Of a stretch of 64,000 bases of DNA, positions 16,188 to 24,190 are shown one piece after another. The notes beneath the pieces are model-generated. The model had not been told where the DNA came from. It saw only the letters and a list, made by a program, of their open reading frames with translations, and ran no database searches. This stretch comes from an uncultured Acetatifactor sp. (GTDB taxonomy: Bacteria > Bacillota > Clostridia > Lachnospirales > Lachnospiraceae). Position 1 is the first letter of the stretch; each line of letters opens with the position of its first letter. The stretch spans positions 19,201-83,200 of the forward strand of contig CAJTZD010000016.1 in assembly GCA_910584235.1 (NCBI GenBank), given 5' to 3'. The position numbers and the translations under genes were made by a program.

Positions 16188-17480
16188 CTATACCCCGCTG
16201 CCCGCCACGGCCGCGAAGCCTTTTTCCAGATCCCCAATGATATCGTCGATATGCTCCGTGCCGATGGACAGCCGGATGGTGTTAGGACGGATACCCTGAT
16301 CCCGGAGCTCCGAGGGGGAGAGCTGGGAATGAGTGGTGGTGGCCGGGTGGATGACTAAGGACTTTACATCCGCCACATTGGCCAGCAGGGAGAAGATCTC
16401 CAGGCTGTCAATGAACTTATGGGCCTGTTCCTGCCCGCCTTTGATCTCAAAAGTGAAGATGGAGGCGCCGCCGCCCGGGAAATATCTTTCATACAGGGCA
16501 TGATCGGGATGCTGCGGCAGAGAGGGGTGGTTAACTTTCTCTACCTGGGGATGAGAGGCCAGAAAGGCTACCACTTTGGCCGTATTCTCCGCATGGCGCT
16601 CCAGGCGCAGGGAGAGGGTTTCCACGCCCTGCAGCAGCAAAAACGCGTTAAAGGGCGAAATGGCGGCTCCGGTGTCCCGCAGAAGGATAGCCCGGATGTA
16701 AGTGACGAAAGCGGCAGGCCCTGCGGCATCCGTAAAGCTGATACCGTGATAGCTGGGATTGGGCTCGGCAATGGGAGCGTATTTGCCGGAAGCTTTCCAG
16801 TCAAATTTACCGCTGTCCACGATAATGCCGCCTAAAGTAGTGCCGTGTCCTCCGATGAATTTGGTGGCGGAGTGCACCACGATATCGGCCCCGTGTTCAA
16901 TAGGGCGGATGAGGTAGGGCGTGCCGAAAGTATTGTCAATGACCAAAGGCAGGCCGTGGGCATGAGCGATCTGTGATATGGCGTCAATGTCAGGGATATC
17001 GCTGTTGGGATTGCCCAGGGTCTCCAGATAGACGGCTTTGGTGTCCGGCCGGATGGCGGCTGTGACTGCGGACAGATCGTGGGCGTCCACAAATGTGGTC
17101 CGGATGCCGAACTGGGGCAGGGTGTGCGCCAGGAGATTATAGCTGCCGCCATAGATGGTCTTCTGGGCCACGATATGGTCGCCGGCCTGAGCCAGGGCCT
17201 GAATGGTATAGGTGATCGCCGCTGCGCCCGAGGCAGTGGCCAGCGCCGCCACGCCGCCCTCCAGCGCCGCGAGACGCTTCTCCAGCACCTCCTGGGTGGA
17301 ATTGGTGAGCCGTCCGTAGATATTTCCCGCATCGGCCAGGCCGAACCGGGCGGCGGCATGGGCGGAGTCGCGGAACACATAGGATGTGGTCTGATAAATG
17401 GGCACTGCCCTGGCATCGGTAGCGGGATCGGCCTGTTCCTGGCCAACGTGAAGCTGCAATGTCTCAAATCTATAACTCAT
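16188..17480 (-). CDS. metY: O-acetylhomoserine sulfhydrylase (PLP-dependent)
   Basis: Makes homocysteine from O-acetylhomoserine and sulfide (or methionine from methanethiol). Cytoplasmic, 430 residues, full length for the family. Cys/Met metabolism PLP-enzyme features are YQTTSYVFRDSAHAA, the glycine-rich PLP phosphate region, and the Schiff-base lysine in SATKFIGGHGTTLGG. C-terminal SIGTEHIDDIIGDLEKGF is characteristic. AAAGGAG lies before the ATG. The gene is preceded by a consensus promoter with an overlapping 9-9-9 palindrome (17523-17549), so sulfur-dependent repression is likely. Cystathionine-gamma-synthase-like activity is the main alternative. Confidence 0.92.
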   Translation of the reverse strand: MSYRFETLQLHVGQEQADPATDARAVPIYQTTSYVFRDSAHAAARFGLADAGNIYGRLTNSTQEVLEKRLAALEGGVAALATASGAAAITYTIQALAQAGDHIVAQKTIYGGSYNLLAHTLPQFGIRTTFVDAHDLSAVTAAIRPDTKAVYLETLGNPNSDIPDIDAISQIAHAHGLPLVIDNTFGTPYLIRPIEHGADIVVHSATKFIGGHGTTLGGIIVDSGKFDWKASGKYAPIAEPNPSYHGISFTDAAGPAAFVTYIRAILLRDTGAAISPFNAFLLLQGVETLSLRLERHAENTAKVVAFLASHPQVEKVNHPSLPQHPDHALYERYFPGGGASIFTFEIKGGQEQAHKFIDSLEIFSLLANVADVKSLVIHPATTTHSQLSPSELRDQGIRPNTIRLSIGTEHIDDIIGDLEKGFAAVAGSGV

Positions 17481-17511
17481 GGCAAAAATCTCCTTTCTTC
17501 GTGTTGTGGCA

Positions 17512-17549
17512 ATTATATTCCTATAAACCTACTTTGTCAATAGGTTTAT
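17512..17549 (-). promoter_or_regulatory. Promoter of metY with overlapping perfect palindromic operator
   Basis: Minus strand: TTGACA (17540-17535), exactly 17 bases, TATAAT (17517-17512). ATAAACCTA (17523-17531) and TAGGTTTAT (17541-17549) form a perfect inverted repeat with a nine-base centre that contains the -35 box. A dimeric repressor bound here would block RNA polymerase. An Rrf2-type (CymR-like) sulfur regulator is a guess from the gene's function. Confidence 0.75.
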
Positions 17550-17691
17550 ATACATTTTTAAGACAAAAATGCATGAATACAAGTCTGGAATATATAAGAA
17601 ATGAGATAAAATAGAGATAATGGATATATTGACTGAAAAAACAGAGTCACAAAACTGATTTCAAAAAATAAATAAAAATTGAAAAAAGGTA

Positions 17692-17987
17692 TTGACAATT
17701 CCGATGATATGCAATATAATGAACTTACAATAAAGAAAAGAAAAAACTTCTTCCATAAAAAACTAAATAAGCAACAAGAGTTTCAGACAAAACAGTGCGG
17801 AACACGAAAAAGTAACGGATTGCTGAAGCGGAATATGCCAGAGCGTTACAGTGCATTGGGTACAGGATAGACGTGGAAAGCACAAAGGGTGAAATGGAAG
17901 AAAAGAAAACTAAATAAGGAGGTATGGTCCATTGGACGAGCAGTTCTGAGAGGGCGTATTGATTGACATAGAATCAATACGCCCTCT
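17692..17987 (+). ncRNA. Orphan transcription unit: promoter, structured leader, ribosome site, minute ORF and 16-bp hairpin
   Basis: TTGACA (17692-17697), 17 bases, TATAAT (17715-17720) is a near-perfect promoter. The following 190 bases hold no gene, but contain GTAACG (17812-17817) pairing with CGTTAC (17844-17849). A strong AAGGAGG (17916-17922) is followed by an ATG at 17924 (12 codons) and a TTG at 17932 (five codons). A perfect 16-bp stem follows (17949-17964 with 17972-17987). No known riboswitch, T-box or 6S motif was recognised. It may be a small RNA, an attenuated leader, or the remains of a gene deleted from between leader and terminator. Confidence 0.5.
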
Positions 17988-18091
17988 TGCTGTGTGCTGT
18001 GTGTGATGGGGGTGTCGGGAAATGGCTATACTCCCACAATATATACTGTGACGCATTGAAACTCACAAGTATATATTGTGTGCTGACAGCA

Positions 18092-18132
18092 TTTTCCGCC
18101 CTCCGCGGCGGGCCGCCACAACCGGCGGAAAA
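18092..18132 (-). terminator. Terminator-like hairpin after the ECF-ABC operon
   Basis: TTTTCCGCC (18092-18100) pairs with GGCGGAAAA (18124-18132), with a further GGCGG/CCGCC stem inside. It lies just past the stop codon of the leftward permease gene. Confidence 0.65.
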
Positions 18133-18138
18133 GGAAGC

Positions 18139-19380
18139 TTACACCACCTGATGCTTACAGAAGCGCCTGTGCGCAAATGGCAGTGCGATCACAATCAGGG
18201 CAATCGCGGCAATCAGAATCATATACGGAAGCGTGACAACCGTTTTGCCCATAGGGAAAAACATATAGGCTGAAAAGACGGTATAGGTTTCCATTGCCTT
18301 GGCAGGGAGCAGGGCGAGAATGTGGTTCATAAGGCCGCCTGCGCTGCCGGCAGGAAAAAACATGGGGACGACAGTACAGAACATGCTGACGATAACGGCG
18401 GCGAAAGGGGTCATGCACACAGCGGACAGGAGCATGACAAAGGCCATGACGGAAAGGATGACGATGTAGTTGATGACAATGCCGGAGAGTATGACCTGCC
18501 ATATTTTCAAGCCGTAGAATGAGGTTTCAGACAAAAGCTGAAACTCACAGTTCCAGCCGCCGGTTCCAAAGGGGACAAGCACACACAAAAGCAAAGTGCA
18601 CACGCCGAGGGCATAGATTTGGCTGGTGACAAGAAATCCGGCGGTGATTTTGGCCAGAACCGCCTGGCTTCTGCCGCGCTTCGCGGACAGCACCACGGCA
18701 TCCGCACCGGTTTGGTACTCCCATGAAAAGACGGGGGAGATAATGACGCAAACGGCCAGTGCGATCAGGAGAAATGACAACGGAAACCCGCGCGTCAGAA
18801 GCGTCCTCCAGCCGCTGGTATAGTCGTATGTAAACGGCTCGCAGACCTGTTGATCCAGCGCCAGTGCGGCATCTTTTTCTGCCTGTGTAAAAGTTTCGCC
18901 GGATCCTTCCGCATCCAGAAGCCCGCGGACATTCGCGCGGCGGATTTCATAAAAGCCCTCCGCCATTTCCTCTGTCACATTGTTAAGCGCGCTCACATCG
19001 GTAAGCCCGTCCGAAACGCATACCCACACAAGCAGATTCAGAATGCGCCGGTAAGGCATAATCTCTTTCAGGTATACTTCATCTTTGAGAGCGCCGGCAC
19101 TGTTATAATTGGCAGAGTCACCGTATATCGTATGGTAATGGCGCAGTGTGTCCCGCAAACGTTCCTGTGTCAGCGGTCCCGCCTGTGCCTGTATTGCGGC
19201 GCGTTCCGCACGGATGGCCTCCACGCCGGACAGTTCCGTGCCATCCTCTTCAAACCAAAACTGATCCGAAATAAACACCAGTGAAATGGCAAAAATGCAA
19301 AGCACCATTAACAGACAGGTAATCAGGGTGGATTTTCGTTTCAGGAGTTTCTTTTTTTCATAGTATATCAATGTTGTCAT
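18139..19380 (-). CDS. ABC-2 type transporter permease of the ECF-linked exporter
   Basis: 413-residue membrane protein. One membrane segment follows a basic N-terminus (TLIYYEKKKLLKRKS). A long extracytoplasmic segment (about 40-210) comes next, then about five further membrane segments. This is the layout of ABC-2/NatB-like permeases with a large outer loop. It starts with a 4-base ATGA overlap on the ATPase gene, so the two are translationally coupled. It is the last gene of the sigma factor operon. Probably exports a peptide or lipid; the substrate is unknown. Confidence 0.8.
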   Translation of the reverse strand: MTTLIYYEKKKLLKRKSTLITCLLMVLCIFAISLVFISDQFWFEEDGTELSGVEAIRAERAAIQAQAGPLTQERLRDTLRHYHTIYGDSANYNSAGALKDEVYLKEIMPYRRILNLLVWVCVSDGLTDVSALNNVTEEMAEGFYEIRRANVRGLLDAEGSGETFTQAEKDAALALDQQVCEPFTYDYTSGWRTLLTRGFPLSFLLIALAVCVIISPVFSWEYQTGADAVVLSAKRGRSQAVLAKITAGFLVTSQIYALGVCTLLLCVLVPFGTGGWNCEFQLLSETSFYGLKIWQVILSGIVINYIVILSVMAFVMLLSAVCMTPFAAVIVSMFCTVVPMFFPAGSAGGLMNHILALLPAKAMETYTVFSAYMFFPMGKTVVTLPYMILIAAIALIVIALPFAHRRFCKHQVV

Positions 19381-20282
19381 TGCTGTGCGCCTCCTTTGGG
19401 GTGAGTATTGCTTCGCTCCAGCTCGTCTGCGAAGTGATAGAGGAATAAGTCTTCTAAGTTTGCAGGTACACTCTGTGCCGTGGGGGCCGGCTTTTCTTCG
19501 GAGACGATGCGAAGCTCAGCCATGTCCCCCATATGCCGCAGGTTGCAGATATAGAAATCGGCCTCATATAATCTTACCTGGCTGCCTGGTACGGTCAGCG
19601 TCCAGACAAGACCGGCGGCGTTTTCGGTCAGCTCGGCCGGACTGCCGCTAAGAATCAGCCTGCCCTTTTTCATCATCACAATCTGATCGGAGATATATTC
19701 CACATCACTGACGATATGGGTGGAAAGTACGACAATCTTGTCTTGTGAAAGATCGGAAATCAGATTGCGGAATCGAATCCGCTCCTTGGGGTCAAGGCCG
19801 GCTGTGGGCTCATCCAGCACGAGAATTTTGGGATCATTGAGGACGGCTTGGGCGATTCCCAGGCGCTGCTTCATGCCGCCGGAGAAAGAGCCCACCTTTT
19901 CCCTCGCCACGTCGGACAGGCCCACCATGTGTAAAAGCTCGTCTGCCCGACGCTTCGCCGCGTGTCCCGGAATCCCTTTCAGCGAAGCCATATACAGCAT
20001 AAAGTCCCGGGCGGAAAAATCGGGGTAGTAGCCAAAATTCTGGGGCAGATAGCCGAGGATGTCGCGATATGCCACACCCATTCTTTCGATGGTGCTGCCG
20101 TTGTAAAGGATTTCTCCACCGGTTGGCTTCAGCACCGTGCACAGCATACGCATCAGCGTGGTCTTGCCTGCGCCGTTTGCGCCCAGCAGACCGTATACGC
20201 CGCCTGTCATGGTATAGCTGAAGCGGTCAACGGCAATTTTGTTTTGAAATTGTTTTGTCAGTCTGTCAAATGTAAGTTCCAA
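19377..20282 (-). CDS. ABC transporter ATP-binding protein (bacitracin/NatA-type)
   Basis: ATPase of about 301 residues. Walker A is LGANGAGKTTLMR, the Q-loop region LGYLPQNFGYYPDF, the signature GSFSGGMKQRLGIAQ, Walker B ILVLDEPTAGLDP, and the switch His lies in STHIVSDVEYI. A TTG at 20282 placed seven bases after AAGGAGG is the better start; a GTG at 20291 touches the ribosome site. It overlaps the permease gene by four bases. Close relatives by motif spelling are the ATPase at 25727 in this window and bacitracin-type exporters. Confidence 0.93.
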   Translation of the reverse strand: MELTFDRLTKQFQNKIAVDRFSYTMTGGVYGLLGANGAGKTTLMRMLCTVLKPTGGEILYNGSTIERMGVAYRDILGYLPQNFGYYPDFSARDFMLYMASLKGIPGHAAKRRADELLHMVGLSDVAREKVGSFSGGMKQRLGIAQAVLNDPKILVLDEPTAGLDPKERIRFRNLISDLSQDKIVVLSTHIVSDVEYISDQIVMMKKGRLILSGSPAELTENAAGLVWTLTVPGSQVRLYEADFYICNLRHMGDMAELRIVSEEKPAPTAQSVPANLEDLFLYHFADELERSNTHPKGGAQQ

Positions 20283-20300
20283 ATGTGACACCTCCTTATT

Positions 20301-21059
20301 TTATTGCAGCTTCGCGGACTCCAGCCATCCGGAGCAATCGCGGAGCAGCTTGTATACCTCTGCGGCAACGGCCATTGCGCTGACTGCCAGCACAAGCAGC
20401 CAGACAGCCGTGGCTGCGCCGTTGTACCAGGCAGGCCAGGCGGTCAGGGAAATTGCACCAATGGCGGAAAGCGTGATGCAGTACGCGGACACATAATAAC
20501 GAGCATCCCCGTCACGGCTGCGGTTGATCAGGAACAGGGCGCCTGCCGCAGCCAGGAGGCTGGGAACGAGCCCATATAGGATCAACGAGCCAAACGTGAG
20601 ATACGTTTTCATTGCGGTGAAGAGCAGCATACTGCTCAGCGATAGCATATCGATCACTGCCGTTATCAACAGCCTTGCCAGCAAAATTTGCGTCAAAGAA
20701 AAGCGGGACGGAAATTCCAACTCTGTCATGTTACAGTAGAAAGACCGCGAAAACTCTCCCGTTCCAAGCAAAACCGCAATAGGGGCAAAGGGTACCAGCA
20801 AAAGAAATGCGTCATTGTCCTGCAAAACTGCCGTTGTAAGGAAACCGTACAAACAAATCAGCAAAAACTGAACCAGCAGGAATTTCCGGTTTACAAAGCG
20901 GATCTGTGTTCTGATAAACCAGAGCAGGGAGGATTCCCTTGGCAGCGCAGGCGCTTTTGAGCGTGCCTGGGCCATAAGAACAGCCATCTTGCGGGAATCC
21001 GGTATAGGCGGCACATTGCTGTATAATTGTTTCAATTCTTTTTTTAAGTTCTGTTTCAC
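20301..21059 (-). CDS. Membrane protein of the ECF operon (possible anti-sigma or transporter subunit)
   Basis: 252 residues: a cytoplasmic N-terminal tail of about 45 residues (KKELKQLYSNVPPIPDSRK), then six or so membrane segments. It begins with GTG seven bases after AGGAGG and starts two bases after the sigma factor stop codon. An unidentified membrane protein directly behind an ECF sigma gene is the usual place for its anti-sigma factor. No zinc-finger anti-sigma motif is visible, so a permease subunit is equally possible. Confidence 0.6.
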   Translation of the reverse strand: MKQNLKKELKQLYSNVPPIPDSRKMAVLMAQARSKAPALPRESSLLWFIRTQIRFVNRKFLLVQFLLICLYGFLTTAVLQDNDAFLLLVPFAPIAVLLGTGEFSRSFYCNMTELEFPSRFSLTQILLARLLITAVIDMLSLSSMLLFTAMKTYLTFGSLILYGLVPSLLAAAGALFLINRSRDGDARYYVSAYCITLSAIGAISLTAWPAWYNGAATAVWLLVLAVSAMAVAAEVYKLLRDCSGWLESAKLQ

Positions 21060-21061
21060 TG

Positions 21062-21571
21062 TCAGTCCTCCTTTCTCATGTTTTTCCTGAGCCTGTCCAG
21101 AGCGCTGCGTATCTGGTACATGACCTGAAACCGCGAAAGGCCGAGTATCTCCGCGATTTCACCTATCTTCAAACCCTGCCCATACCGCAAAATCAGAATC
21201 TCCTGCTGATCGTCCGGCAATGCGGAAACCGCAATGGACAGGTAGACTTTCCGGATAGATTCGTCCGAAAAATCGTCCGCTACGGGCGCGATGCCGTTTT
21301 CAGGTTCGTCCAGAGAGACCGGGCGCGCTCTTTTGAGCCAGTTCAGACAGAGATTTCTGGCGATGGTATAGAGCAGCGCCTTTGGCTTTTCGATATCGAC
21401 ATATGTGCCGGCAGCATCCATAAAGCGGATGAAAGTGTCCTGCGTAAGGTCCTGGGCCTCCGCCGGGTCGCGGATTTTCCGGAAGCAGAATTTGTAGATG
21501 TCCTCGTAATACGCAGCAATGATTTTCTCAAACTCCCCGGCATGGTCTGAAAACTCCCCGCCGTACGCCAT
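21062..21571 (-). CDS. ECF-type RNA polymerase sigma factor
   Basis: 169 residues. Region 2 (about 10-75) contains IAAYYEDIYKFCFRKIRDPAEAQDLTQDTFIRF, cited here only as position 18-50; region 4 (about 110-160) contains LPDDQQEILILRYGQGLKI followed by the HTH GEIAEILGLSRFQVMYQI. AGGAGG is seven bases before the ATG. It heads a four-gene operon with a membrane protein and an ABC exporter, so it likely controls that exporter and itself. An autoregulated promoter motif could not be assigned with confidence. Confidence 0.9.
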   Translation of the reverse strand: MAYGGEFSDHAGEFEKIIAAYYEDIYKFCFRKIRDPAEAQDLTQDTFIRFMDAAGTYVDIEKPKALLYTIARNLCLNWLKRARPVSLDEPENGIAPVADDFSDESIRKVYLSIAVSALPDDQQEILILRYGQGLKIGEIAEILGLSRFQVMYQIRSALDRLRKNMRKED

Positions 21572-21793
21572 TTCATCACCTCCTCACTTAGTATAACAAT
21601 TCAGCAGGGCAAAATGTGCAAATTATTTTGATATTTGCCGCCATATTCCCGGCGCCTCCCGCTCGTGAGTCGGATTACGCGGCAGATTTTTGTGAACGCG
21701 GATAAAATTGTACATAGTCTGTCACCAAAGTGCCAATATAAGGACTCGTAGGAAGCAGCGGAGTTTTTCAACTGTGGGCACGAAAAGCAAAAA

Positions 21794-21822
21794 TTGCACA
21801 ACACGCCAATCCGTGGTATGAT
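21794..21822 (+). promoter_or_regulatory. Promoter of the two-component/lipoprotein/ABC operon
   Basis: TTGCAC (21794-21799), 17 bases, TATGAT (21817-21822). A GC-rich leader of about 75 bases leads to the response regulator start. Confidence 0.5.
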
Positions 21823-21905
21823 GTCCTTAGCCCGAAAAAGAAACGGCGGACGGCCCCGGAGGGAAGACCGGAGGGCCGGAGGCAGGGCCGGCGGAGGCGG
21901 AAGCA

Positions 21906-22580
21906 ATGGCGTATAAGATATTGATAGTGGACGATGAAGAGATGATGACGGAGCTGCTCTCTGATCACCTGCGGGACTGCGGCTATGAAACCCTTGCGGC
22001 AAACAGCGGCAGCCAGGCGCTCTCCTTTCTGAGGCGGCAGCCGGATCTGATCATTTTGGACATCAATATGCCGGGGATGGACGGCCTGGAGCTGTGCAGG
22101 AGTATACGGGAGCATATCCCGTGTCCCATCCTGTTTCTCACTGCCAGAGTTTCGGAGCAGGACAAGATCAACGGCCTGCAGTACGGCGGGGACGACTATA
22201 TCACGAAGCCTTTCAGCCTCAACGAACTGTCCGCCAGGGTGGCGGCGCATCTGCGCCGGGACGAGAGGAACCGCTGCCGCTCTTCCGTGCTGACCTCCGG
22301 TGAGCTGATTGTGGATCTGTCCCGGCGGACAGTGTCCTGGCATGGGGAGGAGATTCTCTTTTCGAAAAAGGAATTTGACCTGATTGAGTTTTTGGTGACC
22401 AATGCGGGCCAGGTGTTTGACAGGGAGCACATTTACGAGACGCTGTGGGGGTACGATGCGGATGGAGACAGTAATGTGATAAAAGAACATGTCCGGAAAA
22501 TCAGGGCAAAGCTGCGGGAAAGCACAGGGCGTGAATACATTGAGACCGTGTGGGGGGTAGGCTATAAGTGGAACCGTTGA
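21906..22580 (+). CDS. OmpR/PhoB family response regulator
   Basis: Transcription factor of 224 residues. Receiver domain 1-120 with acidic pair Asp9/Asp10, phosphoacceptor Asp52 in LIILDINMPG, Thr/Ser in FLTAR and Lys in YITKPF. Winged-helix output about 130-222 (ILFSKKEFDLIEFLVTNAG, then NVIKEHVRKIRAKL). GGAGG precedes the ATG. It is followed 36 bases later by its sensor kinase, then a lipoprotein and an ABC exporter, so autoregulation and control of the exporter are likely. Confidence 0.95.
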   Translation: MAYKILIVDDEEMMTELLSDHLRDCGYETLAANSGSQALSFLRRQPDLIILDINMPGMDGLELCRSIREHIPCPILFLTARVSEQDKINGLQYGGDDYITKPFSLNELSARVAAHLRRDERNRCRSSVLTSGELIVDLSRRTVSWHGEEILFSKKEFDLIEFLVTNAGQVFDREHIYETLWGYDADGDSNVIKEHVRKIRAKLRESTGREYIETVWGVGYKWNR

Positions 22581-22616
22581 CAGGCAAAAAGGGGCAGTGG
22601 AGGTAAGAGAGAAGGC

Positions 22617-24089
22617 ATGGATGGAGAGAATGGCGCCAGCGCTGTAAGCGATGTGTCCGCACAGGGCGGCCCTGGAAAATACAAGGTAAAGAGGGGAAAG
22701 ACCCCATGGGGCCACAAGGTCTCGGGCAGAAAATCTGACCATAAAAGAGGATTGGGGCTGCGGATTCGGAATCTTCCGCTGCGGGGCTTCTTTTTGCTGG
22801 TGATATTTGCGGTATTCGGCGGGGTGGCGCTATTGTCCGGCCTGACGATCTGGGTCTGCACTGCTTTCCGGCATTATCTGCTGCCGGATCCCAATGCCGT
22901 TTACCTGACCGTACAGGAGACTCGGTCAGACGGCACGGTCACAGAGGCGACTACATGGCTGGATTTCGGTGAAGCTGCCAGGCTTCCCCAGATATGGGAA
23001 GAAGTGGAGGGGGAGAATACCGAAGCGGAGGAAGCGCCGGGGGACCGGAATACCCCGCAGAAATTAGCCTCGGGCGACGTGGTGGACGTCGTCTATTCCG
23101 TTCGGAAAATTGAGAAGAGCTTCGACACCTTGACACCCAAGCGCAAGCTGGCCTATCAGTTCTGCGGCGCCGCCATGGTGGCGGTGCCGGCGTTGCTGTC
23201 CGTCTGCGGCATCCTGTTTGCCGGCTTCTTTTTCTACAAAAAACGCCTGGAGAAGCCGCTGGCCATTCTGTCCGAGGCCACGGCCCGGATTGCGGACCGG
23301 AATCTGGACTTCTCCATAGAATACCTTAGCGGGGATGAGATGGGGGCGCTGTGCGGATCCTTTGAGCGCATGCGCCTGGAGCTGGCCCGGAACAACAAGG
23401 CCATGTGGAGGCTTTTAGACCAGCGCAAACTCATGCAGGCCTCCGTCGCCCATGACCTGCGCAATCCCATCGCCATCATCCAGGGATACGCGGAATATCT
23501 GGAGATGCATGTGCCGGCCGGAGATTTGAGCCGGGAGAAGACGGCCCATATTGCCGCCAATCTGAAAGCGGCTGCCATGCGCCTGGAGCAGTACACGGAG
23601 TCCGTCCGGGTGCTGAACCGGCTGGAGGATATGGAGCCGGACAGGAGAGAGACGGGGGCGGAGGCGCTTATGGAGGAGGTCCGGGACGACCTTAAGGTGA
23701 TGGCCGACAGGGCGGGCATTGCACTGCATATGAACAAGCCCGGGAGAAAGCCGCTTGCGGGGTGCCTTATGGTGGACAGGACGATGTTTTTCCGTATATT
23801 AGAAAATGTATTTGAGAATGCCGCGCGCTTTGCCGGGAGCATGGTGTCCGTGGAGTTTGAGCGAGAGGGCGGGGGGCTCACGGTGACAGTGGCGGACGAC
23901 GGCGCTGGCTTTCCCGAGGAAATCCTGAAAAAGCAGAGTAAGGCGCTTCTGCCTGCCAGGCAGGAGGACGGTCATCTGGGCATGGGCCTTGCCATCAGCC
24001 GGGTGCTCTGCGAGAAGCATGGAGGGAGCTTACGGCTGGGAAACAGAGTTCCCCGGGGGGCTGTGGTAAAAATATTTCTCGCGGTTTGA
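22617..24089 (+). CDS. Sensor histidine kinase with HAMP domain
   Basis: Membrane sensor, 490 residues. A basic cytoplasmic tail of about 55 residues is followed by TM1 (about 57-80), an extracytoplasmic loop of about 100 residues rich in Glu, TM2 (about 183-207) and HAMP (207-260). The HisKA site is ASVAHDLRNPIAIIQGY with His279. The ATPase domain has N-box LENVFENAARFAG, G1 VADDGAGFPEE and G2 HLGMGLAISR. It pairs with the response regulator just upstream. The outer loop has no recognised ligand domain. Confidence 0.93.
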   Translation: MDGENGASAVSDVSAQGGPGKYKVKRGKTPWGHKVSGRKSDHKRGLGLRIRNLPLRGFFLLVIFAVFGGVALLSGLTIWVCTAFRHYLLPDPNAVYLTVQETRSDGTVTEATTWLDFGEAARLPQIWEEVEGENTEAEEAPGDRNTPQKLASGDVVDVVYSVRKIEKSFDTLTPKRKLAYQFCGAAMVAVPALLSVCGILFAGFFFYKKRLEKPLAILSEATARIADRNLDFSIEYLSGDEMGALCGSFERMRLELARNNKAMWRLLDQRKLMQASVAHDLRNPIAIIQGYAEYLEMHVPAGDLSREKTAHIAANLKAAAMRLEQYTESVRVLNRLEDMEPDRRETGAEALMEEVRDDLKVMADRAGIALHMNKPGRKPLAGCLMVDRTMFFRILENVFENAARFAGSMVSVEFEREGGGLTVTVADDGAGFPEEILKKQSKALLPARQEDGHLGMGLAISRVLCEKHGGSLRLGNRVPRGAVVKIFLAV

Positions 24090-24130
24090 CAGAATTTTGA
24101 CTTTTGGGGATTATGATCTCCTTGTTGCAG

Positions 24131-24164
24131 GGAACGGGTTCTTTTTACGAAAGGAACCCGTTCC
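24131..24164 (+). promoter_or_regulatory. Intra-operon hairpin before the lipoprotein gene
   Basis: GGAACGGGTTC (24131-24141) pairs perfectly with GAACCCGTTCC (24154-24164), followed by GAAAAAAAG and then the ribosome site AAGGAGG. Without a T-run it is more likely an mRNA-processing or stability element than a terminator. Confidence 0.6.
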
Positions 24165-24190
24165 GAAAAAAAGCAAGGAGGTCTTTTTTG

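Larger units (their letters stand above)
17481..18138. other. Gap of 658 bp between metY and the ECF-ABC operon
   Basis: Contains the metY promoter/operator (17512-17549), the divergent orphan unit (17692-17987), an inverted repeat CACAATATATACT (18035-18047) / AGTATATATTGTG (18068-18080), and the terminator of the operon to the right (18092-18132). No protein-coding gene is credible here. Confidence 0.7.

Noticed and set aside
17679..17870. 63-codon ORF with TTG start
   Set aside because: Its start lies upstream of a consensus promoter whose -35 and -10 boxes fall inside it; it could not be translated from that promoter's transcript.
17692..17987. T-box or SAM riboswitch for sulfur metabolism
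   Set aside because: No T-box UGGNACC sequence, no SAM-I core and the orientation is away from metY.
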